Shown: piece by piece, positions 14,643-23,443 of the stretch
Layout: every line of letters begins with the position of its first letter
Position numbering within the stretch: position 1 is the stretch's first letter
Source: G963662905 sp963676415
GTDB taxonomy: Bacteria; Bacteroidota; Bacteroidia; Bacteroidales; WRLA01
Assembly: GCA_963676415.1 (NCBI GenBank)
Contig: OY781097.1
Span: 4,340,001-4,404,000 of the forward strand
Direction: 5' to 3'
DNA length: 64,000 nt
Position numbers and translations under genes: made by a program
Notes under the pieces: model-generated
Databases searched by the model: none
Told to the model about the DNA's origin: nothing
The model's input: the letters and a program-made list of their open reading frames with translations, nothing else

Positions 14643-17159
14643 ATGCAACAGAATGCGGAACTCGAACTGGCGAGAAAATTTGTTTATTATACAAACCGAA
14701 ATGTTTTTTTAACCGGCAAAGCAGGCACCGGCAAAACCACATTCTTACATAATCTCCAGAGGGAATCCTTAAAACGTATGGTCATAACAGCGCCCACAGG
14801 AGTAGCTGCAATCAATGCAAAAGGGGTTACTTTGCACAGCTTTTTCCAGATGCCATTTGGCCCTATCCTCTGCGAGAGTGTTGCCGGGAAAAAGGCCGTT
14901 CAGGAACAAAATCAAAAACGGTTTCATAAAATCAATAAAAACAAAATCAGGATTATTAAATCGATTGACCTTTTAGTAATTGACGAAATCAGTATGGTGC
15001 GTGCCGACCTGCTCGATGGTATTGACGAAATACTAAGGCGCTACCGCGACCGAAGCAAACCCTTTGGCGGACTGCAATTACTGATGATTGGTGATATGCA
15101 GCAACTTCCTCCTGTTGTGAAAGATGATGAGTGGCAATTGCTGTCCCCATACTACGATACTTATTATTTCTTTGGAAGCCATGCGCTTAAAAAAACATTT
15201 ACAGTAAGTGTGGAACTGAAGCATATTTATCGGCAAAAAGATGATGCGTTTATTAAAGTTTTAAATGAAATCAGGAACAATCGTTTAAGTCGCGAATCAC
15301 TGGAAATTCTTAACGCCCGACATAAAGAAGGATTCCGTGACAGAGAGGAGGAAGGCTATATTAACTTGACAACGCACAATTATGCAGCTGATCAGATCAA
15401 TGATGATGAACTAAAGCAAATCAAAAGCGAAAAATTCACATACAAAGCACGTATCACCGGCGATTTTCCCGAACATATGCACCCTGCGGCAACACAGCTT
15501 GAACTCAAAAAAGGCGCACAGGTTATGTTCATTAAAAACGACAGTCACCCATCAAAACGATATTTTAATGGTAAAATAGGAAAAATCACATCCTTAAGTA
15601 ATTTAAACATTGAAGTGAGTTGTCCCGACTGGCCTGAGCCATTGGAAATTGACAGGGAAACATGGAAAAATATCCGTTACAAAATCGACGATAAAAGCAA
15701 AGAACTCAAGGAAGACGAAATTGGCACTTTCACACAATACCCTTTGCGGCTTGCCTGGGCCATCACCATCCATAAAAGCCAGGGGTTAACATTTGAGAAA
15801 GCCATCATCGATGCAAAAGCAGCATTTGCACACGGACAAACCTATGTTGCCCTCAGCCGTTGTAAAAGCCTGGAAGGATTGATACTGAGCACGAAAATTG
15901 CTTATTCTTCAATTATTACCGACCACAAAGTGCAATCATTCAACAAGCAAATTGAAGACAATCCGCCCAGCCAAAACACTTTGCTTGATGCTCAAAAAGA
16001 TTATCAATACAAATTAATTGAAGAAATATTTAGCTTTAAGGAGCTGCGTTATCAAATGGAAGGCCTTTACAGAACGGCACGAGAAAACAACCGGATAATC
16101 CACGGACAACTTTATGAGAAGGTTGCTCAAATGCAAAGACCGGTTTTGGAAGAACTCTGGCAGGTTGGCAATAAATTTCTTGTTCAGGTTCAGCACCTTT
16201 TGCAAACACCCGAAGAAATTGATAATAATGAACAATTGCAGCAAAGAATTACAAAAGCTGCTGAATGGTTTATATCAAAATTTACAGAAGGACTGGAAAT
16301 TCCCTTCAATAATTTAAAATGGGATACCGATAATAAAGCAATCAAAAAACGGCTAAATGAGCACATTGAAAAAATTAAGGAAATTATTGTGTTAAAATCA
16401 TTTGCTTTTAAAGAATTCCGGAACGGCTTTCATGTGATGAACTATTTAAAGTTGAGGGCCAATATTTTAGCAGGAGATTTCGCGGAAACCCAAGAACGCA
16501 AAAAAGCAAAAACAAAAACAGAAAAACAGTATGTAGGCGAAGAACATGAAGAACTGTTTGATATTTTACGCAACTGGCGCCGCGAACTGGCCAATGAAGC
16601 AGATATGCCCGCCTACATGATCCTAACACAAAAAGCATTAACAGGAATCAGCCAAATTTTACCACAAAATGAAAAAGAATTGCTATCGGTAACAGGTGTT
16701 GGCAAAAAAACTTTGGAAGCACATGGAGAAGACATATTACAAATTGTAGCTCAGTTTTGTGCCCATAATAAAATTGACCTGAGTAAGAGAGAGTTACCGG
16801 AAATCAAAGAAAAAAAGACGAAAAAGAAAGCCGTTAAAGGCGAATCCCAACTCAAAAGCCTGGAGTTTTTTCAAAAGGGCATGAGCCCCAAACAAATTGC
16901 CGAAGAAAGGGAACTCACCCTTTCTACAATAGAAGGTCATTTGGCATGGGCTGTTGGAGAAGGAAAAACCAAACTGAGCAGTAAGCTGATAGCTCCTGAA
17001 AAAGAAGCAATTATCAGGGACTGGATGAATGAAAATGAATTTAAAGGGCTAAAAGAAGTTCGGGATGCGTTAGGTGAGACCTTCAGTTTTGGCGAGCTGA
17101 AACTTGTGCAAAGCAGCATTAGTTTTGAGGAAAAAGCGAATAAACAGGCGGTGGAATAG
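14643..17159 (+). CDS. Pif1-like SF1B helicase with HRDC and C-terminal helix-turn-helix domains
   Basis: The 838-residue protein starts with a Pif1/RecD2-type ATPase: Walker A GKAGTGKT (25-32), APTGVAAINAKGVTLHSFF, Walker B VIDEIS (D114, E115) and MIGDMQQLPPV. A UvrD_C_2-type region RLAWAITIHKSQGLTFEKAIID closes the helicase core near residue 385. A helical linker follows, then an HRDC domain (about 640-705, LRNWRRELANEADMPAYMI and LPQNEKELLSVTGVGKKTLEAHG). A helix-turn-helix (about 740-785, KGMSPKQIAEERELTLSTIEGHLAWAV) completes it. This fusion is widespread in Bacteroidota and probably acts in DNA repair or in unwinding of structured DNA. The start ATG at 14643 follows the repeat-rich spacer. 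Confidence 0.88.
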   Translation: MQQNAELELARKFVYYTNRNVFLTGKAGTGKTTFLHNLQRESLKRMVITAPTGVAAINAKGVTLHSFFQMPFGPILCESVAGKKAVQEQNQKRFHKINKNKIRIIKSIDLLVIDEISMVRADLLDGIDEILRRYRDRSKPFGGLQLLMIGDMQQLPPVVKDDEWQLLSPYYDTYYFFGSHALKKTFTVSVELKHIYRQKDDAFIKVLNEIRNNRLSRESLEILNARHKEGFRDREEEGYINLTTHNYAADQINDDELKQIKSEKFTYKARITGDFPEHMHPAATQLELKKGAQVMFIKNDSHPSKRYFNGKIGKITSLSNLNIEVSCPDWPEPLEIDRETWKNIRYKIDDKSKELKEDEIGTFTQYPLRLAWAITIHKSQGLTFEKAIIDAKAAFAHGQTYVALSRCKSLEGLILSTKIAYSSIITDHKVQSFNKQIEDNPPSQNTLLDAQKDYQYKLIEEIFSFKELRYQMEGLYRTARENNRIIHGQLYEKVAQMQRPVLEELWQVGNKFLVQVQHLLQTPEEIDNNEQLQQRITKAAEWFISKFTEGLEIPFNNLKWDTDNKAIKKRLNEHIEKIKEIIVLKSFAFKEFRNGFHVMNYLKLRANILAGDFAETQERKKAKTKTEKQYVGEEHEELFDILRNWRRELANEADMPAYMILTQKALTGISQILPQNEKELLSVTGVGKKTLEAHGEDILQIVAQFCAHNKIDLSKRELPEIKEKKTKKKAVKGESQLKSLEFFQKGMSPKQIAEERELTLSTIEGHLAWAVGEGKTKLSSKLIAPEKEAIIRDWMNENEFKGLKEVRDALGETFSFGELKLVQSSISFEEKANKQAVE

Positions 17160-17265
17160 TTTCATGTATTATGCCCGATAAAACCGTCATCCCGAATTGC
17201 CATAGCAAAGGACTTGCTCAGCCAAAAAAAGTGTGACCTTTTAGATTCAGTCAGGGCAAAAATTT

Positions 17266-17298
17266 ACTCATCGGATGACTTTGAGTCATCCGATGAGT
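17266..17298. repeat. Perfect 15-base-arm hairpin at the 3' end of the DUF4143 ATPase gene
   Basis: ACTCATCGGATGACT and its exact complement are separated by TTG. It lies between two convergent genes, seven bases past the ATPase stop. There is no flanking T-run on either strand, which argues against an ordinary terminator. Confidence 0.75.
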
Positions 17299-17305
17299 GA
17301 GTTAA

Positions 17306-18478
17306 CTATAACTTCTCCATCTCCCCTATCACAAATTCCAAAGAACCAACCATTACGTTTTCCTTTAGGGGAAATGCGCTTTCGACGGGTGCTACGACCC
17401 ATGCTTTTTCTATATTCAAATCGTCCATCGCATTGTAAAATCCGGCAGAAAGCTTGGGCGCTGATGAAAGTTTTATTTCCAAAGCATAAGTCTTTATCCC
17501 TTTTTGAATGACCAGATCGATTTCACTGCCATGAGATGTTCTGTAAAATGAATACTCAAAATCAGGAAAATGCTGGATAATATTTTCGATGACCATTGTT
17601 TCCCAGGATGCACCAGCAACCGGATGTGCATAGAGAGTATCAAAATCAGGTATTTGCAATAAAGCATGCAGTATTCCGCTATCGCGGATATATATTTTCG
17701 GACTTTTGACCAGGCGCTTTTTCAGGTTTCCTGACCAAGGCTGCAAAACCCGGATCATATAGGTTTGTTGTAAAGCTTCAACATAAGAACGCAGCATGGT
17801 GTGCGAGATACCCATGGAATTTCCCAAAGCAGAAAGGTTGGCCAATTGCCCCTGGCTATGCGCCAACATTTTCCATAAGCGGTTCATGCTCTCCGGCGGA
17901 TAATTGATCCCTAATCCTGATAAATCTCTTTCCAGAAAAGTTTGGATAAAGGATTTTCTCCAGATAAAGCTCATTCCGTCATTATTCAGGAAACTTCTGG
18001 GAAAGCCGCCTTTTGTCCAAAAACCTTTATACAATGGATCCTTAAGAGAGACATCAGTTTCTGAAAGCACAAAAGGGCTGAGTTCCTGATAAACAATCCT
18101 GCCAGCCAGACTTTCACTGCTTTGTTTCAGTAGATCCGGTGATGCCGAACCCAAAATCAGGAACTGTCCGTTGCGTTGATTTTTATCAATAATGTGACGC
18201 AAAACCGAAAAAATTTCTGGTTTCCTCTGGATCTCATCTAAGCAAATCAATTTATCGCTGTATTGCCGAAAAAACAGAGTTGGCTCATTGAGCTTCACCA
18301 GATCATCCGGGTTTTCAAGATCAAGATAAACACTTTCTGGATATCCATCAATAATATGCCTGGCCATGGTAGATTTACCACATTGTCTGGGCCCCAATAA
18401 AGCTACAGCAGGAAAATTCTCCAAAAGTTCCTGCACCTTCAATTCCGTATTTCTAACCAAATACTTCATAAGGCACAA
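17306..18478 (-). CDS. AAA-family ATPase with DUF4143 domain
   Basis: The 390-residue protein has an AAA_14 domain with Walker A GPRQCGKST (residues 29-37), Walker B LICLDEIQR and sensor-like LILGSASPDLL. DUF4143 starts near residue 200 (NYPPESMNRLWKMLAHSQGQLANLSALGNSMGIS, a winged-helix pattern). A restriction-endonuclease-like end follows: SFYRTSHGSEIDLVIQKGIKTYALEIKLSS, with the E-ID-x(9-13)-E-x-K core. These ATPases occur in many scattered copies in bacteria and archaea; their function is not established. A second Met (residue 4, at 18469) fits better as start. A 47-base perfect hairpin sits just upstream and a 33-base hairpin just downstream. Confidence 0.85.
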   Translation of the reverse strand: MCLMKYLVRNTELKVQELLENFPAVALLGPRQCGKSTMARHIIDGYPESVYLDLENPDDLVKLNEPTLFFRQYSDKLICLDEIQRKPEIFSVLRHIIDKNQRNGQFLILGSASPDLLKQSSESLAGRIVYQELSPFVLSETDVSLKDPLYKGFWTKGGFPRSFLNNDGMSFIWRKSFIQTFLERDLSGLGINYPPESMNRLWKMLAHSQGQLANLSALGNSMGISHTMLRSYVEALQQTYMIRVLQPWSGNLKKRLVKSPKIYIRDSGILHALLQIPDFDTLYAHPVAGASWETMVIENIIQHFPDFEYSFYRTSHGSEIDLVIQKGIKTYALEIKLSSAPKLSAGFYNAMDDLNIEKAWVVAPVESAFPLKENVMVGSLEFVIGEMEKL

Positions 18479-18486
18479 AGATAAGC

Positions 18487-18533
18487 AAAAAGTGTGTAAA
18501 TTGAAAGTGAGACTTTCAATTTACACACTTTTT
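18487..18533. repeat. Perfect 22-base-arm hairpin between rlmF and the DUF4143 ATPase
   Basis: The left arm 18487-18508 (core AGTGTGTAAATTGAAAGT) is exactly complementary to the right arm 18512-18533, with a three-base centre GAG. It begins nine bases upstream of the ATPase start and 19 bases after the rlmF stop. An A-run and T-run at the ends allow a terminator for rlmF. However, the AT-rich perfect stem and the matching hairpin on the other side of the ATPase also suit an operator or element boundary. Confidence 0.85.
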
Positions 18534-18551
18534 GATCAAAATCTGCTTATT

Positions 18552-19511
18552 TTACTTCCATCTGTTCCTCGCCCACTCCCTCTGCTCCTTCTCCGAAAGG
18601 AATGTCCAGGCTATGATGCGGCTGGATTTATTACCAGTGCCCATGGGAATGACTTTTACTTTGCGCACACCTGATTTTTCAAGTACTATGGTAATTTTTT
18701 TGAGCAGGGATTCCTTGGACACTAAAGTAGAAAACCAGAAGCAGGATTTTGCAAGCTCCCGGCTTTCTTTGAGCATATTTTGAATAAATCCGAATTCCCC
18801 TCCTTTATAAATAAGCTCATTGCTCACTCCCGAAAAACCGGATCTGGGATTTTTATCTTCAACTCCCCTAAGGTTCCTTGCCTTCCTTTGACTTTCTTTT
18901 TGGGCATCGGCAAGCGAAGCATAGAAGGGCGGATTACAAATGCTCAGGTCAATTTTTTCGCCCGGATCAACAACACCCCGGAAAATCGCATCAGGGTGGG
19001 TCTGCAGCCTGCAATCCACTTTATTAGTGAGTGATGGATTATTTTGAACTATATCGCGTGCTGATTTAACCGATTCAAGCTCTACATCAGATGCAATAAA
19101 ATTCCATTGATATTCCGAAACGCCGAGAAGAGGATAGATGCAACTTGCGCCTGTCCCAATATCCAGGCAGGTAATTTTGTCACCTAATGGGATTTTGCCC
19201 GAATTACCCTCCGCAAGCAGGTCGGCCATATAGTGCAGATAATCAGCCCTCCCCGGGATTGGCGGACAGAGGTTTCGGTCCGAAAACTCCCAAAATTCTA
19301 TGCCGTAGTAATAATTCAGGATTGCCTGGTTCAGTAATTTCACAGCCTCCGGCTCGGAAAAATCCACGGATTTCCCACCATATTTATTGGGCTCAATAAA
19401 ATCTTCCAGTTCTGGCTTAATGTTGATCAATGCCTCCAGATTATAACTTTCGCGATTTTTATTGCGCGGATGAAGTCTCAGCTTTATTTGTTGTTTTCCT
19501 TTTTTTGACAT
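18552..19511 (-). CDS. rlmF: 23S rRNA (adenine-1618-N6)-methyltransferase
   Basis: RlmF methylates A1618 of 23S rRNA using S-adenosylmethionine. The 319-residue protein opens with the lysine- and arginine-rich KLRLHPRNKNRESYN typical of the family. It contains FIEPNKYGGKSVDFSEPEAVKLLNQAIL, the SAM-binding LDIGTGASCIYPLLG (about 116-130) and the catalytic NPPF (193-196) used by amino-adenine methylases. Downstream, RNLRGVEDKNPRSGFSGVSNEL is family-specific. The length matches. It is 16 bases downstream of a DbpA-like helicase on the same strand, so the two are probably cotranscribed and share a ribosome-assembly role. Confidence 0.95.
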   Translation of the reverse strand: MSKKGKQQIKLRLHPRNKNRESYNLEALINIKPELEDFIEPNKYGGKSVDFSEPEAVKLLNQAILNYYYGIEFWEFSDRNLCPPIPGRADYLHYMADLLAEGNSGKIPLGDKITCLDIGTGASCIYPLLGVSEYQWNFIASDVELESVKSARDIVQNNPSLTNKVDCRLQTHPDAIFRGVVDPGEKIDLSICNPPFYASLADAQKESQRKARNLRGVEDKNPRSGFSGVSNELIYKGGEFGFIQNMLKESRELAKSCFWFSTLVSKESLLKKITIVLEKSGVRKVKVIPMGTGNKSSRIIAWTFLSEKEQREWARNRWK

Positions 19512-19527
19512 GCTTCGATAATTTTTT

Positions 19528-20880
19528 TTAAATCACGCTAATTCTGACCTTCTTCTTTTTCAGTTTACTGTTATTCAGGCTCGTTACCAGCTTTTCAGCC
19601 AAAGTGGCATCCACAGCCACATAAGCAGCATCCTGTTTCAGTTCAATTACGCCCAACTGTTCCTTTTGTATATGACCTTGCTTAAAAAACAATCCGGCAA
19701 TATCTCCCTTTGATATTTTATCGCGCCGCCCACCATTGATATACAGGGTTTTCCATGCAGGCATAGCAGCAGCTTTCATTTTAGGCTGATCCTCAATATT
19801 TAGCTTTCCAGGATGTTTATCATGGATAAAATCCGGCAAAGCCTCTTCTCTGTAGTGCAGTATATAAGCAACACCATCGCGTTTCATCCGGGCGGTGCGG
19901 CCATTACGGTGGGTAAATTCTTTTTCGTGCAGCGGCAGATGGTAATGCAGGATAAACTTAATCTCGGGGACGTCCAATCCGCGTGCAGCCAGGTCGGTAG
20001 CCAGCAGCAACTGGTTTGTGCCATTCCTGAATTTTATAAGCGAGCGCTCCCGATCCTTTTGCTCCATACCGCCATGAAAACACTGATGGTCGATTTGGCT
20101 TTTTGTCAGGAAATTACTTACCCGCTCCAATGCTTCTTTATGGTTACAGAAGATAATTCCGGCTTGTGGCCCAAGAAATTCCAATGCATTTTTCAAAGAT
20201 TTCAGTTTATCTTTTTCTGGCGACAGAAGCACCTTTATCTCCAGTTTAGCCACACCCTCTTTCAAATAGTTTATTGTAAGCTCATTTTGCAAGCACACAA
20301 AATCAGGCATTTCCACTTCGTGGGTAGCCGATGTGAGAATTCTTTGCTTCACATTGGGCAGCGACTCCACAATCGCCTTCATTTCCTTTTCGAAGCCGAT
20401 TTCGAGAGACTTATCAAACTCATCTAAAACAAGGGTGTGGATATGTTCAAGCGAAAAATTATCTCTCCGCATCCGGTCTGCCACCCTGCCCGGCGTACCA
20501 ATCAGAATTGCAGGCAGTTGCTTCAGGTCCAGGCGATCCTGCAGTCCGGCACGGCCACCATACACGGCATTAACTTTAAATCCTGTACCCATTTTTCGGG
20601 CTACCTGTTCAATCTGCTGCGCCAATTCCCGTGAAGGAACAAGGATAAGAGCCTGTATTTCCGCACATTGCTCATCCAGCTTTTCGATCAAAGGAAGTAG
20701 AAAAGCCAGAGTTTTCCCACTTCCGGTAGGTGAAAGCAAAACCACATCCGATTTGCTCCGGATTGCTTCTCCGGCTTCCAACTGCATGGGATTCAGTGCA
20801 TCAATTTCAAATTTCTTCAGCCAGGCATCCATTCGCTGGTTGGCAAAAGCTCCTTTTGGGTTTATATTGGTTTGTGACAT
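19528..20880 (-). CDS. DbpA-like DEAD-box RNA helicase
   Basis: The 450-residue protein has the superfamily 2 helicase motifs: Q-motif region (FEIDALNPMQLEAGEAI), SPTGSGKT (50-57), PSRELAQQ, GTPGR, then DEFD (153-156) in place of DEAD, TSATH, and HRNGRTARM. The C-terminal 75 residues (RDKISKGDIAGLFFKQGHIQKEQLGVIELKQDAAYVAVDATLAEKLVTSLNN) match the DbpA RNA-binding domain, an RRM-like fold that docks on hairpin 92 of 23S rRNA. It thus likely acts in large-subunit assembly. DEFD keeps both acidic residues, so ATPase function should persist. The neighbour rlmF modifies the same rRNA. Confidence 0.85.
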   Translation of the reverse strand: MSQTNINPKGAFANQRMDAWLKKFEIDALNPMQLEAGEAIRSKSDVVLLSPTGSGKTLAFLLPLIEKLDEQCAEIQALILVPSRELAQQIEQVARKMGTGFKVNAVYGGRAGLQDRLDLKQLPAILIGTPGRVADRMRRDNFSLEHIHTLVLDEFDKSLEIGFEKEMKAIVESLPNVKQRILTSATHEVEMPDFVCLQNELTINYLKEGVAKLEIKVLLSPEKDKLKSLKNALEFLGPQAGIIFCNHKEALERVSNFLTKSQIDHQCFHGGMEQKDRERSLIKFRNGTNQLLLATDLAARGLDVPEIKFILHYHLPLHEKEFTHRNGRTARMKRDGVAYILHYREEALPDFIHDKHPGKLNIEDQPKMKAAAMPAWKTLYINGGRRDKISKGDIAGLFFKQGHIQKEQLGVIELKQDAAYVAVDATLAEKLVTSLNNSKLKKKKVRISVI

Positions 20881-20920
20881 ATCTTTAATTAATAATCTTG
20901 TAATAAGTCATAGGACTAAT

Positions 20921-23314
20921 CTATCGTACCAAAATCCCGGCAGATTCTCCGTCAATACTGACACAAAGCATCCTTTTCTCAGCATCATAGAAAAAATCCG
21001 GTTTTGATTTGTCTTCCTTAACCAAAACTTCCTCCGGTTGAGCCGGCCAGTTATGGATCATAAACTGATAATGCCTTTTTTTGGGTTTTCCTGCATAATC
21101 ACCATCTTGTGGTTTTTGCATTTTCAAAACCAAAGAGCCATCAGCTTTCGCTTCTGAAAGGAAACGGATTATTTCGCAATGTCCATCTATCCAGGCATTT
21201 TGCGTTTGACCATCGTCTTCATAGTACCATCCTTCGGATGATTTTTGCGCCGGATCGTAATAAAAATGCACATCCAGGCTGTCGCTATTGTATTTGTCGA
21301 GGGTTTCAAAGACGCGCACCATCGGCACGAAAGCACCGGCTTTTACAAAAACCGGAATGGAGTTTTCCTGCGTTTTCACTTTAATTTCCCTGCCACCCTC
21401 AAAGCGTTCATCGCTTTCAAAATCAAACCATGCGGCATGTTCGGGCAGATAAATTTTTTCTTTCTTTGATCCCTGATCCACCACCGGATGCACCAAAAAG
21501 GCATCGCCCCATAGGTAGCTGTATTTTTCCTCAATCAACTGATCATCATCTTCCATATAAAATAGCGGGCGCATCAAAGGCATACCTGCTGTAGCATTTG
21601 TCCAAGTCATGGTATAGAGATAGGGCGTTAGGTGGTAGCGCAGTTCAATGGCTTGCTTTGCCAGATTTTTGGTATGATCATCCCAAAAGACAGGCTCTGC
21701 AGGAACGTCTTCCTGCGCATGTGTACGATAGATCGGCTGAAAAACACCGTATTGCAACCACCGCACATACAACTCCGCATCCTCGTAGGCACCTGCAAAA
21801 CCACCCAAATCACTCGACATATAAGCCAAACCCTGCATGCCCATTTGCATGGAAATTTCCATCTGGGAATTCAAGCCCTCCCAGCTCCTGCCGACATCAC
21901 CGGTCCAGGGCATCATGCCATAGCGCTGCGAACCCACAAAACCCGAACGCATCAAAATAAGCGGTCGCTCCTCTGGGAAATCTTTCGCATATCCGTCGTA
22001 AATAGTTTTTGCCCAAATGTGTCCATAGGCATTATGCACCTCCTCGCCACGACCATTCACATGCAACAAATCATCGGGATGTACTTCAGGCTCGCCCAAA
22101 TCGCCCCACCAGCCAGACACTCCGCTGAGCGTATGTTTTTTATACACATTCCAGAACCAATCTTGTGTTTCGGGTTTAAAAATATCAAGCAGGCCGGTTT
22201 CGCCAAAAAAGAAATTATAGGTATAGGGACTGCCGTCCGCTTTTGTGCCTAACAAACCCAATTTACTGGTAATCGGAAAGTTAAAACTCTCTGTTAAGAT
22301 GAAAGGTTCTGTTATTAAAATAGTTTTTACACCTTCGTTCTTGAGCTTTTCCATCATTCTATCCGGCTCAGGAAAAGAATCGCGATACCACTCAAGATTA
22401 CCCATCGAGCCTTGCAGTTCTGGGCCAAACCAGTACAAATCAAGCACAATGGCGTCCAGAGGGATTTCATCTTTTTTATAAGCTGCAACCGTTTCCTCTA
22501 CTTGTTTTTGGGTGTGATATCCCATGCGCGATGCAATATTCCCGAGCGTCCAGCGTGCGGGCATGGGCTGCCTGCCGGTGATATGCGTAAATTCTTTGCT
22601 AAGCTCAGGCCACGAATCAGAGGCAATCACGATATAGCTCATACGACCGCCAACCGCCTCAAAACTCAGAATATCTTGCTCTGTAGCAGCCAAATCCATA
22701 AAACCGCTGGCTGCATTATCAAAAACAATCATATACTTGTTTGACGAAATCATTACCGGCATAGAATAATACATCAAACCGGCATGTAGTCCATAACCAT
22801 AACTGGCACGGTTGTATAGTTTCAGTCGATTGCCCCTGCGGTCCATGCCCAGCACGCGTGAACCGCCACCCATCAGTTTTTCATCTTTGCTGATCTTCAT
22901 CCTGAAGCCTTGAAGCGAATCATTTTCAAAGTAGCCATCTTCCTCTTCAAAAAGCAACTGATCGTCATATAAATATTTTATCTGTAAAGGCTTTTCATTG
23001 ATTTCCAATTTCAAGCCGCTGGAAATTAGCCTGAGCCCACTTTCTTTTTCTTCAATTTTCAGGGCGATATATTCCGGCTTAGCGTCAATGGCAAAGGATG
23101 GCGGATTTTCATATCCTTGTGGGATGAAGCTGCATTCTACGGCATCACCTGTAAAGAAAACCAGTTCCAATAAACCGTCATTACAATTAATTTTCAGACC
23201 GTTTTGCGTCTTTTCCCAGGAAAGCATTTCCCTTTCCTGCGCAATAAGCCCACTTCCTGCAACAAGCATCAACAAGACAAACGACAGGAACCTCAACTTT
23301 AAAGAAATCCTCAT
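20921..23314 (-). CDS. Glycoside hydrolase family 31 alpha-glycosidase, secreted
   Basis: The 797-residue precursor has a signal peptide ending near GLIAQ. A galactose-mutarotase-like N-terminal domain is followed by the GH31 barrel. The likely nucleophile is Asp405 in GWWGDLGEPEVHP and the likely acid/base is Asp473 in PWTGDVGRSWEG. Other barrel motifs are MPARWTLGNIASRMGYHTQ and IVLDLYWFGPELQG, and SDLGGFAG follows the acid/base. A DUF5110-like beta domain closes the protein. GH31 enzymes hydrolyse alpha-glucosides, alpha-xylosides or related sugars; substrate specificity cannot be read here. No SusC/SusD pair is adjacent, so it is not part of a visible polysaccharide utilisation locus. Confidence 0.93.
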   Translation of the reverse strand: MRISLKLRFLSFVLLMLVAGSGLIAQEREMLSWEKTQNGLKINCNDGLLELVFFTGDAVECSFIPQGYENPPSFAIDAKPEYIALKIEEKESGLRLISSGLKLEINEKPLQIKYLYDDQLLFEEEDGYFENDSLQGFRMKISKDEKLMGGGSRVLGMDRRGNRLKLYNRASYGYGLHAGLMYYSMPVMISSNKYMIVFDNAASGFMDLAATEQDILSFEAVGGRMSYIVIASDSWPELSKEFTHITGRQPMPARWTLGNIASRMGYHTQKQVEETVAAYKKDEIPLDAIVLDLYWFGPELQGSMGNLEWYRDSFPEPDRMMEKLKNEGVKTILITEPFILTESFNFPITSKLGLLGTKADGSPYTYNFFFGETGLLDIFKPETQDWFWNVYKKHTLSGVSGWWGDLGEPEVHPDDLLHVNGRGEEVHNAYGHIWAKTIYDGYAKDFPEERPLILMRSGFVGSQRYGMMPWTGDVGRSWEGLNSQMEISMQMGMQGLAYMSSDLGGFAGAYEDAELYVRWLQYGVFQPIYRTHAQEDVPAEPVFWDDHTKNLAKQAIELRYHLTPYLYTMTWTNATAGMPLMRPLFYMEDDDQLIEEKYSYLWGDAFLVHPVVDQGSKKEKIYLPEHAAWFDFESDERFEGGREIKVKTQENSIPVFVKAGAFVPMVRVFETLDKYNSDSLDVHFYYDPAQKSSEGWYYEDDGQTQNAWIDGHCEIIRFLSEAKADGSLVLKMQKPQDGDYAGKPKKRHYQFMIHNWPAQPEEVLVKEDKSKPDFFYDAEKRMLCVSIDGESAGILVR

Positions 23315-23443
23315 AAACCAAATATTAATTTTGAAAATAAATCAGCAATATTAATCTAAATTCCAAACACTTAACCTGAATAATTCACAAAATATTTTAT
23401 TGCGTTTTGTTCTCTCATGACGAAATTTCATGAATTAATCAGG

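Noticed and set aside
20921..23314. Part of a polysaccharide utilisation locus
   Set aside because: No SusC/SusD pair, regulator or other glycosidase is near; the GH31 gene stands alone.
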